A stretch of DNA of 64,000 nucleotides from Paracoccaceae bacterium (lineage in GTDB: Bacteria > Pseudomonadota > Alphaproteobacteria > Rhodobacterales > Rhodobacteraceae). Shown here piece by piece: positions 25,094 to 34,895 of the stretch. The first letter of the stretch is position 1, and each line of letters starts with the position of its first letter. Below the pieces are notes generated by a model that saw only the letters and a list, made by a program, of their open reading frames with translations, was not told where the DNA came from and did not search any database. The DNA lies in the NCBI GenBank assembly GCA_019429405.1, contig JAHYIZ010000005.1:30228-94227 (forward strand), read 5' to 3'. The position numbers and the translations under genes are program-made.

Positions 25094-26329
25094 TCAGGCG
25101 GCGCGCAGTTCCATCACCCGCTCGCGTACGGGCAGATGCACGATGGCCGAAAATGCCCCCACCGCTACGCCGATCCACCAGACCGTCGTGTAGCTGCCAT
25201 AGATGTCATAGAGCTTGCCGCCCAGCCAGACCCCCATGAATGACCCGATCTGGTGCGACAGGAACACAAAGCCGTAAAGCGTGCCCATGTAGCGCAACCC
25301 GTAGATATGCGCGACCAGCCCCGAGGTCAGTGGCACCGTGGCCAGCCATAGCGCCCCCATCACCAGTGAAAAGATCACCACCGAGGCGGGCGTGATCGGC
25401 ATCAGAATGAAGACGGCTGAAACCAGCGTGCGCGCGGTGTAGATGCCCGCCAGCAGATATTTCTTGGTGTAGCGCTTGCCCAGCCACCCGGCCATGATCG
25501 AACCGCCGATATTGGCCAGCCCGATCAGCGAAATGGCAATCGCCCCAAGCGCCGAGGTGGTCGTAATGCCCAAGGCCGACAGCACCCCGTTGGGTGCGAT
25601 GGCGCCGCACATTTCGGTAATGAAGGCCGGGAAATGCGCGGTCAGAAACCCGAGCTGGTAACCGCAAGAGAAAAACCCGAGGAAAATCAGCGTGTAGGAG
25701 GGGTCGCTAAAGGCGCGCTTGAGAACGTGCCCAAGGCTTTCTTCCAGTTCGGCGCGGCTGATACGGGCTGGCGCGCGCAGCATCGGCAATGCGAAAAGCG
25801 CCAGCAAAATGACCGCAGCGAAGATCACGAACACCTGCTGCCACGGCATCACGCCCAGCAGCGCCTCGGCTACCGGCGCGCCAAACACCTGCCCGGCCGA
25901 CCCTGCGGCGGTGGCGATACCAAGCGCAAGGCTGCGGTTCGCGTCCGACGTGGCGCGCCCCACCACCGCAAGGATCACCCCGAACCCGGTGCCCGCGATA
26001 CCGAAGCCGACGAGAATTTCCAGCAGTTGGTGTTGCAGCGGGGTGATCGCATAGGCCGAAAGCACCAGCCCCCCAGCGTAGAACAGCGCCCCCAGCGTGA
26101 TCGCGCGGCGGTCGCCAAAGCGTTCGGCCAGCGCGCCAAAAATCGGCTGGCCGATGCCCCAGGCTAGGTTCTGGATCGCGATGGCAAGGCTGAACTCGGC
26201 GCGCGGCCATCCAAACTCAGAGGCAATCGGGATCTGGAACACGCCAAAACTGCCGCGAATGGCAAAGCCAAGCATCAAGATGATGCTGCCCCCGATCAGC
26301 ACGGGCGTCATCAGGCGGGATTGGGTCAT
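25094..26329 (-). CDS. MFS transporter
   Basis: 411 aa with about 12 hydrophobic segments. The N-terminal half shows RGSFGVFQIPIASEFGWPRAEFSLA and the MFS loop FGALAERFGDRRA between helices 2 and 3, resembling the oxalate/formate and monocarboxylate group. HIYGLRYMGTLYGFVFLSHQIGSFMGVWLGG is the conserved C-terminal block of that group. Substrate is probably a carboxylate, but this is inference. The gene stands alone; a GGGTACTT-type repeat lies upstream. Confidence 0.82.
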   Translation of the reverse strand: MTQSRLMTPVLIGGSIILMLGFAIRGSFGVFQIPIASEFGWPRAEFSLAIAIQNLAWGIGQPIFGALAERFGDRRAITLGALFYAGGLVLSAYAITPLQHQLLEILVGFGIAGTGFGVILAVVGRATSDANRSLALGIATAAGSAGQVFGAPVAEALLGVMPWQQVFVIFAAVILLALFALPMLRAPARISRAELEESLGHVLKRAFSDPSYTLIFLGFFSCGYQLGFLTAHFPAFITEMCGAIAPNGVLSALGITTTSALGAIAISLIGLANIGGSIMAGWLGKRYTKKYLLAGIYTARTLVSAVFILMPITPASVVIFSLVMGALWLATVPLTSGLVAHIYGLRYMGTLYGFVFLSHQIGSFMGVWLGGKLYDIYGSYTTVWWIGVAVGAFSAIVHLPVRERVMELRAA

Positions 26330-26445
26330 GCGTGAACTCCAGGCAGGCAGAGGCGCAGAATCGGTTCAGGGCCGGGGGCCGTCAACGGGTGAATTGTGCT
26401 GGCGTCAATTTTCCTGCGCGCGGGTGGCCACGGCGCCCCGACGCT

Positions 26446-26468
26446 GGCGGGTACTTCAGCGATGCAGA
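26446..26468 (+). repeat. Degenerate intergenic GGGTATTT-type repeat
   Basis: GGCGGGTACTTC followed by AGCGATGCAGA resembles the motif part of the copy at 12654-12674, with two substitutions. It lies between the YhiN-like gene stop and the MFS start; no strong hairpin accompanies it. Confidence 0.45.
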
Positions 26469-26473
26469 CGTGC

Positions 26474-27643
26474 TCAGCGCAGGTTTGCCGCTGCGGCCCC
26501 GGCGGCATGGCGGGCGGTCGCAAGGCAGGCGGTGATGAGGTAACCCCCGGTCGGGGCTTCCCAATCGAGCATTTCACCCACCGCGAAGGTGCCGGGCAGG
26601 GCGCTGAGTTCGAGCGCTTCGGTGAGGCTGGCGGCACTGATGCCGCCGGCGCTTGAAATTGCCTCGGCAATCGGGCGGGGCCCTTGGTGCTGCACTGGTA
26701 GCGCCTTGATCAGGCGCGCGAGCTTATCGGGTGCGGCAGGCAGGGGGCGGCCCCATTCCTGCAACAGCGCGAGTTTCAGCGGGTCGAGGTGCAGCGTCTT
26801 GCGCAGCCAGTTGGCCACGGTATCGGCGCCACGCGGGCGGGCAAGGCGGCCCGTGACCTCGGCAAGGCCGCGATCTGGGGCAAGGTCAAGCGTAAGTGCG
26901 GCGCCATCGCGTACCAGCGCAGAAAGCGCATAAACCCCGCCGCCCTCGATCCCGCGCGCGGTCAGCACCCATTCGCCACGGCTGACGCGCCCTGCCGCTT
27001 CAAGTGCCACACCCTTGACCGGGGCGCCGAAATGAGGGGCCATGTGGGCCGACCATGCCACGGTGAAACCCATGTTCGCGGGGCGGAAGGGAGCAACCTC
27101 AACGCCTTTTTCCTGAAGCCACGGCACCCAGGTGGCATCAGACCCAAGCTGAGGCCAGCTTGCCCCGCCAAGCGCCAGAAAGGTTGCAGCGGGGGTGACA
27201 AGGCGCACCCCTTCGGGGGTTTCAAAGCGCAAGGCCTCGCCCTGCCAGCCGGTCCAGCGCCAGCGCCGTTGCAACTGCACCCCGAGGCCATCAAGGCGGC
27301 GCAGCCAGGCGCGGAGCAAAGGCGAGCCTTTCATCTCGACCGGGAACACGCGCCCGGTCGAGCCGGTAAAAAGCTCGATGCCAAGCCCGCGCGCCCAAGC
27401 CATCACCTCTGCCGGGCCGAAGACGGCGAGGATGGGGCCGAGCCAGGGGGCATCGTAATTGGCGGCGAAGCGGGCGGGGGGTTCATCGCGGGTGAAGTTC
27501 AGGCCGCTTTTGCCCGCCATCAGAAATTTGCGCGCGGGGCTGGGCTTGGCCTCGTAAATGGTCACGCGGTGGCCCGCGCCCGCCAGCACTTCGGCCGCCA
27601 TCAGGCCAGCGGGGCCCGCGCCGATGACCGCAACTTCGCTCAT
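26474..27643 (-). CDS. FAD-dependent oxidoreductase, YhiN/HI0933-like flavoprotein
   Basis: 389 aa. The FAD dinucleotide-binding motif VIGAGPAGLMAAEVLAGAGHRVTIYEAKPSPARKFLMAG opens the protein, and KSGLNFTRDEP follows as in the HI0933 family. The C-terminal segment SALPGTFAVGEMLDWEAPTGGYLITACLATARHA contains the second FAD-binding block. The length and features fit the TIGR03862 subgroup. Function is unknown; it is predicted to be a soluble flavin oxidoreductase. It overlaps the MscS gene by 4 bp, so the two are coupled. Confidence 0.85.
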   Translation of the reverse strand: MSEVAVIGAGPAGLMAAEVLAGAGHRVTIYEAKPSPARKFLMAGKSGLNFTRDEPPARFAANYDAPWLGPILAVFGPAEVMAWARGLGIELFTGSTGRVFPVEMKGSPLLRAWLRRLDGLGVQLQRRWRWTGWQGEALRFETPEGVRLVTPAATFLALGGASWPQLGSDATWVPWLQEKGVEVAPFRPANMGFTVAWSAHMAPHFGAPVKGVALEAAGRVSRGEWVLTARGIEGGGVYALSALVRDGAALTLDLAPDRGLAEVTGRLARPRGADTVANWLRKTLHLDPLKLALLQEWGRPLPAAPDKLARLIKALPVQHQGPRPIAEAISSAGGISAASLTEALELSALPGTFAVGEMLDWEAPTGGYLITACLATARHAAGAAAANLR

Positions 27644-28950
27644 ATCTTGCCACCTCTGATTTCAACGACGCGGTGGGGGTAGGGAATTTCGACCCCGGCT
27701 GCCTTCAGCGCGTTCCAGACCGCGAACAGCACCTTGCTCGCGTATTTGTTGCGGCCGTCGTCGATACCGTTGACCCAGTATTCGACCGCGAAATCGATGC
27801 CTGATTCGCCAAAGCCGCGCAACTCGACATCGGGGCCCTCGGGTTCTGTCAGCACGAAGGGAAGTGCGGCCACGGCGTGGGCGATGATGCCGGGCACCGT
27901 GTTGATGTCGGTGTCGTATGAAACCGAAAACGCGACCTCATAGCGGTTGGCGCTGCCCTGGTCGGAATAGTTCACGACCCGTGTGGTTACGAAATGTTCG
28001 TTTGGCACCACGATCCAGCGGCCATCGAAGGTTTCAAGAATGCAGGCGCGCGCGGTCATGCGCACGATGGTGCCCTGCTCGCCGCCGTCAAGTTCGACAA
28101 AATCGCCGACCGTGGTCTGGCCCTCGATCAGAAGAATAATGCCCGAGATGAAGTTGGCGGCAATCTGTTGCAGGCCAAGCCCGATACCCACGCCAAGCGC
28201 GCCACCGATTACTGCGATTGCGGTAAGGTCGATGCCCATGATTGACATCACCAAGAGGAAGGCGGCGCCGAAAATGGCGATTTCTGCGGCTTTTACGGCG
28301 AGTTCACGGGTTGCGGGGCGCAAGCCGTCCTGCGCCTTGATGTAGCCCGCGCTCTGTTGGTTTGACCATCCGCCGAGCCAGAAGAGAAGGCTGCCTGCAA
28401 TCGCCCCGCGCGCCAGCGACATGACCGAAAACCGGATGTTGCCAAGCTCGACGGTCAGGCTTTCAAGCCAGTCGGTAATGGCAGGAAGCAACCCGAGAGC
28501 ATAAAGCGCCATTACCGGGATCAGCACATATCGGCCCATCAGTCGCAGGAACGGGTCGCGCAGCATGTCGCGGGCGAAGGCTTGAGCGGCGAGGAACAGG
28601 AACACGCGCTTGCCAAAGGCAATAACCGCGCCCGAGCCGAACACCTGCCGGGTGAGAGCCTCGCCAAGAGCGGTAAAGCCGTAAGCGAGCAGCGGCAGTA
28701 GCAATGGCAAAAAGCGCACCGCAAAGCGGCGGGCGGCAGCGATGGGGCCGGTGGCGCCGGGCTTGGCGCCGACAAGGCGTTCGAGATGGGGCGCAAGCCG
28801 TTTCGCGGCGCTGCGCGCCAGCAGCCAAGAGGCGAGCAGCAGGCCAAACTGCGACCAGGCGGCGGGGCTACCCAGCCAGCCTGCGGCAATTTCCCAGCCT
28901 TGGGTCAGATATCCCAGTGCGTGGGTTACGATAACGGGTTGGGCATCCAT
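27640..28950 (-). CDS. Mechanosensitive ion channel (MscS family)
   Basis: 436 aa from the ATG at 28950; a GTG four codons upstream is an alternative, and neither has a clear SD. Several hydrophobic segments fill residues 1-230. The pore helix and beta domain are clear: IAVIGGALGVGIGLGLQQIAANFISG, then VGDFVELDGGEQGTIVRMTARACILETFDGRWIVVPNEHFVTTRVVNYS. MscS channels release solutes on hypo-osmotic shock; the extra N-terminal helices resemble larger MscK/YbdG-type members. Coupled by a 4-bp overlap to the flavoprotein gene. Confidence 0.88.
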   Translation of the reverse strand: MDAQPVIVTHALGYLTQGWEIAAGWLGSPAAWSQFGLLLASWLLARSAAKRLAPHLERLVGAKPGATGPIAAARRFAVRFLPLLLPLLAYGFTALGEALTRQVFGSGAVIAFGKRVFLFLAAQAFARDMLRDPFLRLMGRYVLIPVMALYALGLLPAITDWLESLTVELGNIRFSVMSLARGAIAGSLLFWLGGWSNQQSAGYIKAQDGLRPATRELAVKAAEIAIFGAAFLLVMSIMGIDLTAIAVIGGALGVGIGLGLQQIAANFISGIILLIEGQTTVGDFVELDGGEQGTIVRMTARACILETFDGRWIVVPNEHFVTTRVVNYSDQGSANRYEVAFSVSYDTDINTVPGIIAHAVAALPFVLTEPEGPDVELRGFGESGIDFAVEYWVNGIDDGRNKYASKVLFAVWNALKAAGVEIPYPHRVVEIRGGKI

Positions 28951-29024
28951 GGGTCGGCTCACATCGGCGGTTGCTGCTCTGGTGCATCAGCCGCGCCGCC
29001 AAGGCAAGGAAAAGCCGCTGTCGC

Positions 29025-30047
29025 CTAGGTTTGCGCCATCCGCGCAAGGCGAATCAGGGTGCGCTCGATCACCGCCATTGCTGGGGCACGCGAGGATGAG
29101 CGCAGCGAAAGGTCGGTTTCGACCAGTTGCCGCAGCGCCTCTTCCAGCCGGGGCACCTGCCATGCCTGTGCTTGCCGCAGCATCCGATCACGCCGGGGGC
29201 CCTGCACCGGCGGGCGGGCGCGGGCAAGGCCCGCGGCGGGGCCACCGGGGTCGGCCTTGGCGGCGTAAAGCGTGCGGAAATGGCGCAGCGCGGCAATGGC
29301 TAGCGAAACCGGCAACACGCCCTGCCCGGTGATTCGCTGCATCATCGGGCCAAAGGCGCCGGTGCGCCCTTCGGCCACGATATGCAGCAGGTCATCAACC
29401 TCGGCTTCGATCGTCGCGGGGGTGCAAAGGGCGATTTCTTCACAGCTGAGAGGGGTGGCGTCGCCGTGCTTGTAGAGCGAGATCTTTTCGACGGTCTGGC
29501 GAAAATCGCCGGGGTCAAGCGCCTGCGCCAATGCCACAAGGTCGGCCATCGCGTCGCGGCCAATGCTGCGCAGCCCCGCCTTGGCCAACGATTGCGCGAT
29601 TTCCTCGCTACTGGGCGGGTCATCGTAGATGCCGATGCAGGGCGCGCTGGCATGGTCTTCAAAAAACTTGCGCAGGCTTGATCGGGGCGCCAGCACGGCG
29701 GCGGTGACCACGAGCGTTGCGTCGCCCTTGTGCCAGTCGGCCAGCGCCGCTTGCACCAGCGGCGTGGCGGTATCGGTGGCGCCTTCCAGCAAGACCACGC
29801 GCGCGCCGGGAAAGAAGCCCTGCGCGCGCAAGCCATCGGCCAGCGCCGCCGGGTCTTTGCGCAGGTCTGACGCGTCAAGGCGCGTCAGGCGCATTTCGCC
29901 TTCGCCCTCGGGGCCGATCATCAGCGCGATCAGGTCTTGCCGCTTCAGCGCCACCCGCATTGCGTCGCCGCCATAGAGCAGGACGCCGGGCAAGTCCGGC
30001 GCCGGGCGGGCGAGAAAACGCGCGGCGGCGGCGCCGGTCAGCTTCAT
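29025..30047 (-). CDS. holA: DNA polymerase III subunit delta
   Basis: 340 aa. Delta opens the beta sliding clamp in the clamp-loader complex. Typical blocks are LPGVLLYGGDAMRVALKRQDL at the start, ARVVLLEGATD, IGIYDDPPSSEE and the C-terminal collar domain with TGQGVLPVSLAIAALRHFRTLY. As usual for delta, no functional Walker A motif is present. It overlaps lptE by 4 bp and follows leuS-lptE, the standard alphaproteobacterial order. Confidence 0.92.
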   Translation of the reverse strand: MKLTGAAAARFLARPAPDLPGVLLYGGDAMRVALKRQDLIALMIGPEGEGEMRLTRLDASDLRKDPAALADGLRAQGFFPGARVVLLEGATDTATPLVQAALADWHKGDATLVVTAAVLAPRSSLRKFFEDHASAPCIGIYDDPPSSEEIAQSLAKAGLRSIGRDAMADLVALAQALDPGDFRQTVEKISLYKHGDATPLSCEEIALCTPATIEAEVDDLLHIVAEGRTGAFGPMMQRITGQGVLPVSLAIAALRHFRTLYAAKADPGGPAAGLARARPPVQGPRRDRMLRQAQAWQVPRLEEALRQLVETDLSLRSSSRAPAMAVIERTLIRLARMAQT

Positions 30048-30532
30048 TGCGGCAGGCTGGTGGCGTCGGCCAGCAGCCGGGTCACGATCTGGTCGGCCAG
30101 AATGCGCATCAGCCGCACATGCGCGTCATCTTCGGCGGCACGGGTGGCAACCGTAGTGCCCGAGGCCGACCACGAGGTGAAGCCATCCACCTCACCCGCC
30201 AGCAGTTCGGCGCCGCTGCCGATGGCAATCAGCCGAAACGCCGCAGTGCCATGCAGCGAAAAGCGCGTGGTGGCGTTATCAGGCTTAATCGCTTGCCCCG
30301 ACGCGGCGGTGGCGACCGTGTAAGCCAGCCGGAAGCGCGGCGCCTCTGGCGGGCCAAGCCGTTCGGCCAGCCGCCGGGTCAACGCGAAATCGTCGCGCGT
30401 GGCGGGGGCATCGGGCACCACCGCGCCCAGCAGCACGCCCGCGCCGCCGCCCGGCCCGAAGGCGGGCGTGAAGCCGCAGCCCGCAAGGGCGGCGAGTGAG
30501 ATCAGCAAGCTGCGACGATCAGAGAACCACAT
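30044..30532 (-). CDS. lptE: LPS-assembly lipoprotein LptE
   Basis: 162 aa. A lipoprotein signal with lipobox LAGC lies at about residues 16-19, followed by [10 protein letters not shown], the usual start of alphaproteobacterial LptE. LptE plugs the LptD barrel that inserts lipopolysaccharide in the outer membrane. Sequence conservation is low in this family; position between leuS and holA supports the call strongly. It overlaps leuS by 14 bp and holA by 4 bp. Confidence 0.88.
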   Translation of the reverse strand: MWFSDRRSLLISLAALAGCGFTPAFGPGGGAGVLLGAVVPDAPATRDDFALTRRLAERLGPPEAPRFRLAYTVATAASGQAIKPDNATTRFSLHGTAAFRLIAIGSGAELLAGEVDGFTSWSASGTTVATRAAEDDAHVRLMRILADQIVTRLLADATSLPQ

Positions 30533-33122
30533 TGACGATGCGCCCCGGCACCACGATCAGCTTTTTCGGCGCCTGCCCCGCAAGCGCCTTGGCCACAGTC
30601 TCGTCTTCCAGCACAAGCTTTTCAACCTCGGCGGTGGGCATATCTTTTGGAACCGTGATTTCGGCGCGCCGTTTGCCGTTGATCTGTATCGGCAGGGTCA
30701 CGCTGTCTTGCTCCAGCAATGCCGGGTCGGCCTTGGGCCAAGGGGCGGTGACCACAAGCCCCGCGCCCCCCATCGCGGCCCAGATTTCCTCGGCCAGATG
30801 CGGCACCATGGGTGACATCAGCTGCGCCATGGTGCGCAGGGCGAATGTCATGGCGGCGCGGCTGGCGGTGGCGCGCGACAGCGTGTTGGTCAGTTCATAG
30901 ATCTTGGCGATTGCCTTGTTGAAGGCAAAGTTTTCAATGCTCGCGGTCACATCGGCAATGGCACGGTGCACCGCGCGGGCCAGCGCCTCGTCGCCCGCCG
31001 AATCGCCCGGCGCGCTTTCTGCCACCCGCTCGGCAATCAGCCAGACGCGGTTGAGAAACTTGTAGGCGGCTTCGGCGCCCGATGCTGTCCATTCCACATC
31101 ACGTTCGGGCGGGCTGTCGGACAGGATGAACCAGCGCGCGGTGTCGGCGCCAAACGCGCGGATGATGTTGACCGGATCGACCACGTTCTTTTTCGATTTC
31201 GACATCTTGGCCGAGGGGATGACCGAGACCGGCTCGTCAGTGTCCTTGACATAAACGCCGCCATCGCGTCGTTCGACCTCTTCTGGCAGGAAATACTCTG
31301 GCCGACTGGTGAACTCCACCATGTCACCGCCACCTGTGTAGGCCGTCAACTCCACTTTCTGTCTGCGTTTGTATATCTCATGCGTCACCATGCCTTGCGT
31401 GAACAGCGCGTTGAACGGCTCGATTGCCTTCGCAGGCAGGTGCCCGGTCTTGTGCATCGCGCGGGCGAAGAAGCGCGAATAGAGCAGGTGCAGAATCGCA
31501 TGTTCGATGCCGCCGATGTATTGATCGACGTTCATCCAGTAATCGGCCTCGGCCAGATCGGTGGGCGTTGCTGCGTGGGGGGCGGTAAAGCGCGCATAAT
31601 ACCATGACGAATCAACGAACGTGTCCATCGTGTCTGATTCGCGCCGTGCCGCGCCGCCGCATTTCGGGCAGGCGCAATCGCGCCATGTCGGGTGCCGGTC
31701 CAAGGGGTTGCCGGGCACATCGAAGCTTACATCGTCGGGCAGGCGCACCGGCAGGTTTTCCTTGCGCTCGGGCACCACGCCGCAGGCGGGGCAATGCACC
31801 ACTGGAATCGGGCAGCCCCAATAGCGCTGGCGCGAAATGCCCCAGTCGCGCAGGCGGTAGTTGGTGACGCCCCGCCCGATGCCGCGCTCTTCGCACTGCG
31901 CAATGGCGCTGGCCACGCCCGCCTCGCCGGTTTGCACGGCCTCGCCCGCGAAACCGCGCACATAGTGCACGCGCTCGGATTTCAACGGCACATAGGCTTC
32001 GGGCAAGGGCGCATCCACCGCGCCTTCGGGCACGAAGACCGCGTTGATCGGCAGGCCGTATTTGGTGGCAAATTCAAAATCGCGCGCGTCATGCGCGGGG
32101 CAACCGAAGATCGCGCCGGTGCCATAATCCATCAGAATGAAATTGGCGATGTAGACCGGCAATTCCCACGCCGGATCAAGCGGATGGCGCACCCTGATGC
32201 CGGTCTCAAGGCCCCGCTTTTCGGCGGTCTCGATCTCGGCTGCGCTGGTGCCGCCCCTGCGGCATTCGGCCACGAACGCCGCCACCGCCGGGTCGCGCGC
32301 CTCTAGCGCGCGCGCCAGCGGATGATCGGGGCTGATCGCGGCGAAGCTGGCGCCCATCAGGGTGTCGGGCCGCGTGGTGTAAACCTCAAGCTGGCCGAAC
32401 CCTTCGGGCGCGCCCACCGTTTCAAAGGCGAATTGCAGGCCACGGCTCTGGCCGATCCAGTTTGCCTGCATCACCCGCACCTTCTCGGGCCAGTCTTTCA
32501 GCCCATCAAGCGCCGCCAGCAATTCCTCGGAATAATCCGAAATCTTGAAGAACCACTGCGTCAGCTCGCGCCGTTCCACCGGCGCGTTTGACCGCCAGCC
32601 GCGCCCGTCTATCACCTGCTCGTTGGCGAGCACGGTCATGTCGACCGGGTCCCAGTTCACCACGGCTGCCTTGCGGTACACCAGCCCCGCCGCGAGCATA
32701 TCAAGGAACATCGCTTGCTGCTGGCCGTAATATTCCGGGTCGCAGGTGGCAAATTCGCGGCTCCAGTCGATGCTCAGGCCCAAGGGCTGCATCTGCGCCT
32801 TCATGTCGGCGATATTGCCATAGGTCCAGGTTTTGGGGTGCCCGCCGCGCTCCATCGCGGCGTTTTCGGCGGGCATGCCGAAGGCATCCCAGCCCATCGG
32901 GTGCAGCACGCTGAAACCCTGCGCGATCTTATAGCGCGCCACCACGTCGCCCATGGTGTAGTTGCGCACATGGCCCATGTGGATGCGCCCTGAAGGGTAG
33001 GGGAACATCTCAAGCACATAATACTTGGGCTTTGCCGCGTCGCGCCGCGCCTTGAAGACCTCGGCCTTGGCCCAGGCGGCTTGCCATTTCGCTTCGCTCT
33101 GGCCGGGTTTGTAGCGCGCCAT
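30519..33122 (-). CDS. leuS: Leucyl-tRNA synthetase
   Basis: 867 aa. Class I synthetase motifs are both visible: the HIGH equivalent [12 protein letters not shown] near residue 48, and KMSKSKKN in the C-terminal third ([15 protein letters not shown]). An editing CP1 domain is present with [12 protein letters not shown] and the Asp of [18 protein letters not shown] chose the ATG at 33122 ([14 protein letters not shown]) because AAGGGGCAG lies upstream; a start 21 bp earlier is possible. It leads the leuS-lptE-holA operon. Confidence 0.97.
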   Translation of the reverse strand: MARYKPGQSEAKWQAAWAKAEVFKARRDAAKPKYYVLEMFPYPSGRIHMGHVRNYTMGDVVARYKIAQGFSVLHPMGWDAFGMPAENAAMERGGHPKTWTYGNIADMKAQMQPLGLSIDWSREFATCDPEYYGQQQAMFLDMLAAGLVYRKAAVVNWDPVDMTVLANEQVIDGRGWRSNAPVERRELTQWFFKISDYSEELLAALDGLKDWPEKVRVMQANWIGQSRGLQFAFETVGAPEGFGQLEVYTTRPDTLMGASFAAISPDHPLARALEARDPAVAAFVAECRRGGTSAAEIETAEKRGLETGIRVRHPLDPAWELPVYIANFILMDYGTGAIFGCPAHDARDFEFATKYGLPINAVFVPEGAVDAPLPEAYVPLKSERVHYVRGFAGEAVQTGEAGVASAIAQCEERGIGRGVTNYRLRDWGISRQRYWGCPIPVVHCPACGVVPERKENLPVRLPDDVSFDVPGNPLDRHPTWRDCACPKCGGAARRESDTMDTFVDSSWYYARFTAPHAATPTDLAEADYWMNVDQYIGGIEHAILHLLYSRFFARAMHKTGHLPAKAIEPFNALFTQGMVTHEIYKRRQKVELTAYTGGGDMVEFTSRPEYFLPEEVERRDGGVYVKDTDEPVSVIPSAKMSKSKKNVVDPVNIIRAFGADTARWFILSDSPPERDVEWTASGAEAAYKFLNRVWLIAERVAESAPGDSAGDEALARAVHRAIADVTASIENFAFNKAIAKIYELTNTLSRATASRAAMTFALRTMAQLMSPMVPHLAEEIWAAMGGAGLVVTAPWPKADPALLEQDSVTLPIQINGKRRAEITVPKDMPTAEVEKLVLEDETVAKALAGQAPKKLIVVPGRIVNVVL

Positions 33123-33201
33123 GTTCTGCCCCTTCGCGGTCATTCATCGCGCGTGGTTATAACGGGCGCGCAGCCAAGGTCCAGCGCGTCAACGCCAGAT
33201 G

Positions 33202-33240
33202 CCATTGCCTTGGCTTAAATATCCACTGTTGCGGTGGCGG
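33202..33240 (-). repeat. Weak copy of the GGGTATTT-type intergenic repeat
   Basis: On the minus strand GGATATTTAAGCCAAGGC (33207-33224) resembles the repeat motif with an A in place of T. It fills most of the gap between the DUF3576 stop and the leuS region. Confidence 0.35.
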
Positions 33241-33241
33241 C

Positions 33242-33733
33242 CTAAAGGCCCGCGTCACGAATGCGCAATTGCCGCGCGCGGGTCAGGATCGCATCTTCGA
33301 CCGCGTGCACGGTATCGGCTGAAACCGCCGCCCCGCCCGCGCCTTGCAACGAAACCTTCAGGCTGCGCGCATCCAGCGCCGGGTCGGTTACATAGATCGT
33401 GGCGCGATAGCTGCGCCCGCCGCCGGGGGGCGTGCCATAGCCGGTAACGATGATCCCCGAGAACGGGTCAACCGACTGGATCGGCAGGAAATTCAGCACC
33501 TCAAGCGAGGCCTTCCAGAGGTACTTGTTGACCTCGACCGTAATATTGGGGTCGTCGGCGTTCTTGAACAGATCCCAGATCGTGCCGCCGCGTTCCTCTT
33601 CGCCGCGTATCGCGGGGCCGGTATTTGCGTTATCACTGGTGCCCTTGCCAAAGAGGCCGCCATTACCGCAGGCGGCGGTCAGGGCCACCAGCCCCGCCAG
33701 CAGCGTTGCGCGCAGAATGCGTGAAGTGGTCAT
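33242..33733 (-). CDS. DUF3576 lipoprotein
   Basis: 163 aa. An N-terminal lipoprotein signal with Cys22 in LTAAC precedes a short linker. The domain that follows contains TIWDLFKNADDPNITVEVNKYLWKASLEVLNFLPIQSVDPFSG and GGGRSYRATIYVTDPALDARSLKVSLQ. This matches DUF3576, a family restricted mainly to alphaproteobacteria and predicted to sit in the periplasm or outer membrane. Its function is unknown. The start is the ATG at 33733; the frame stays open much further upstream through the antisense of the porin, which is not coding. It is divergent from the porin over 255 bp. Confidence 0.82.
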   Translation of the reverse strand: MTTSRILRATLLAGLVALTAACGNGGLFGKGTSDNANTGPAIRGEEERGGTIWDLFKNADDPNITVEVNKYLWKASLEVLNFLPIQSVDPFSGIIVTGYGTPPGGGRSYRATIYVTDPALDARSLKVSLQGAGGAAVSADTVHAVEDAILTRARQLRIRDAGL

Positions 33734-33988
33734 CGGAACGGCCCCCGTTTCGGTTTCCCGATCTCTAGCCCATGGGCCAAGGGCGAACAAGGTTTTTCCC
33801 CTGTGCGCGCGCGGCGGGGAAAACCGCCGATGCGGCGGCACTGTGGCAAGACTGCACCACGATTGCGGCTTAACCTGCCCGCCAGTTTGTCGCAGTTGCT
33901 TTGCGCCCCGCTTGGGGTGAAAAAGCGCCATCCCCAGGTCGGAGTTCCCTGAGCTGGGTTGGCACCTTAGATACACGAGGGAAACGAC

Positions 33989-34831
33989 ATGAAAAAACTC
34001 CTTATCGCCTCGACCGCGTTGGTCATGGTCGCTGGCGCTGCCGCCGCCGACGTCAAGCTGACCGGCGACGCCCGCTTCGGCCTGACCTACAACTCGAGCT
34101 TCGCCAATGATTCGTTCATTGCCGACTACCGTGCGCGCGCCACGATCACCATGACCGGCAAGACCGACAGCGGCCTCGACTTTGGCGCGAAATTCCGCGT
34201 TGACCAAGCTGGCGGCGCTGCCGCTGGTGCCTACGGCACCGCCTGGATCGGTGGCAGCTGGGGCCGCGTGACTGTTGGCGCCGTTGACGTGGGTGACGAT
34301 TCGGTTGGCCTTGGCATCGCCGATGTCGGCCACCGTGGCATCGGCCTTGATGATGATGCCGAATCGCTGTTCGCCGGCACCAATGCCAACATCGCCTACA
34401 CCGGCACCTTCGGCGCGATCAGCGTTGCCCTGTCGTACGACCTGCCGACCTCGGATGGTGATGCCGTCCAAGGTGACTGGGCGCTCGGCGTTGGCTACAA
34501 AGCCGGCGACTACAAAGTTGCCCTCGGCTATGACAGCAACGAAGTGCTGACCGTCGGTGGCGGCGCGACCTTCGGCGCAGTCTCGGTCAACGCGATCTAC
34601 AGCAACGACAATGCCAATAACGTCGCTGCCTGGGGCGTGGACGCCAGCTACAAGCTGAACTCGGCCACCACGATCACCGCCGTCTATGGCGATGACGACT
34701 CGATCGGTGCTGTTGCCGACTACGGCGTGGGCGTTGCCTACAACCTCGGCGGCGGTGCCAAACTTATGGCTGGCATCGGCTCGGTTGACGACGACACCAT
34801 CGGTTCCGTCGGCATGACCTTCTCGTTCTGA
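33989..34831 (+). CDS. Rhodobacter-type outer-membrane porin
   Basis: 280 aa. A signal peptide (residues 1-20, ends AGAAAA) precedes a chain of alternating amphipathic beta-strands with Asp/Gly/Ala-rich turns, ending in GMTFSF with the C-terminal Phe needed for barrel assembly. It resembles the trimeric 16-strand general diffusion porins of Rhodobacter (about 290-300 aa). Codons are more biased than in neighbours (mostly ACC, GGC, GCC, CTG), fitting a highly expressed gene. SD GAGGGA precedes the ATG, and a strong terminator follows 22 bp after the stop. Confidence 0.92.
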   Translation: MKKLLIASTALVMVAGAAAADVKLTGDARFGLTYNSSFANDSFIADYRARATITMTGKTDSGLDFGAKFRVDQAGGAAAGAYGTAWIGGSWGRVTVGAVDVGDDSVGLGIADVGHRGIGLDDDAESLFAGTNANIAYTGTFGAISVALSYDLPTSDGDAVQGDWALGVGYKAGDYKVALGYDSNEVLTVGGGATFGAVSVNAIYSNDNANNVAAWGVDASYKLNSATTITAVYGDDDSIGAVADYGVGVAYNLGGGAKLMAGIGSVDDDTIGSVGMTFSF

Positions 34832-34852
34832 TCTTAGGGTCGAACGAAGCGG

Positions 34853-34879
34853 AAAGAGCGGGCGCAAGCCCGCTCTTTT
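34853..34879 (+). terminator. Intrinsic terminator of the porin gene
   Basis: AAAGAGCGGGC-GCAA-GCCCGCTCTTT is a perfect 11-bp stem with a GCAA tetraloop, ending in TTTTC and then ATTTT. It is the strongest terminator in the window, 22 bp downstream of the porin stop. Confidence 0.9.
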
Positions 34880-34895
34880 CATTTTGGGGGGCGGT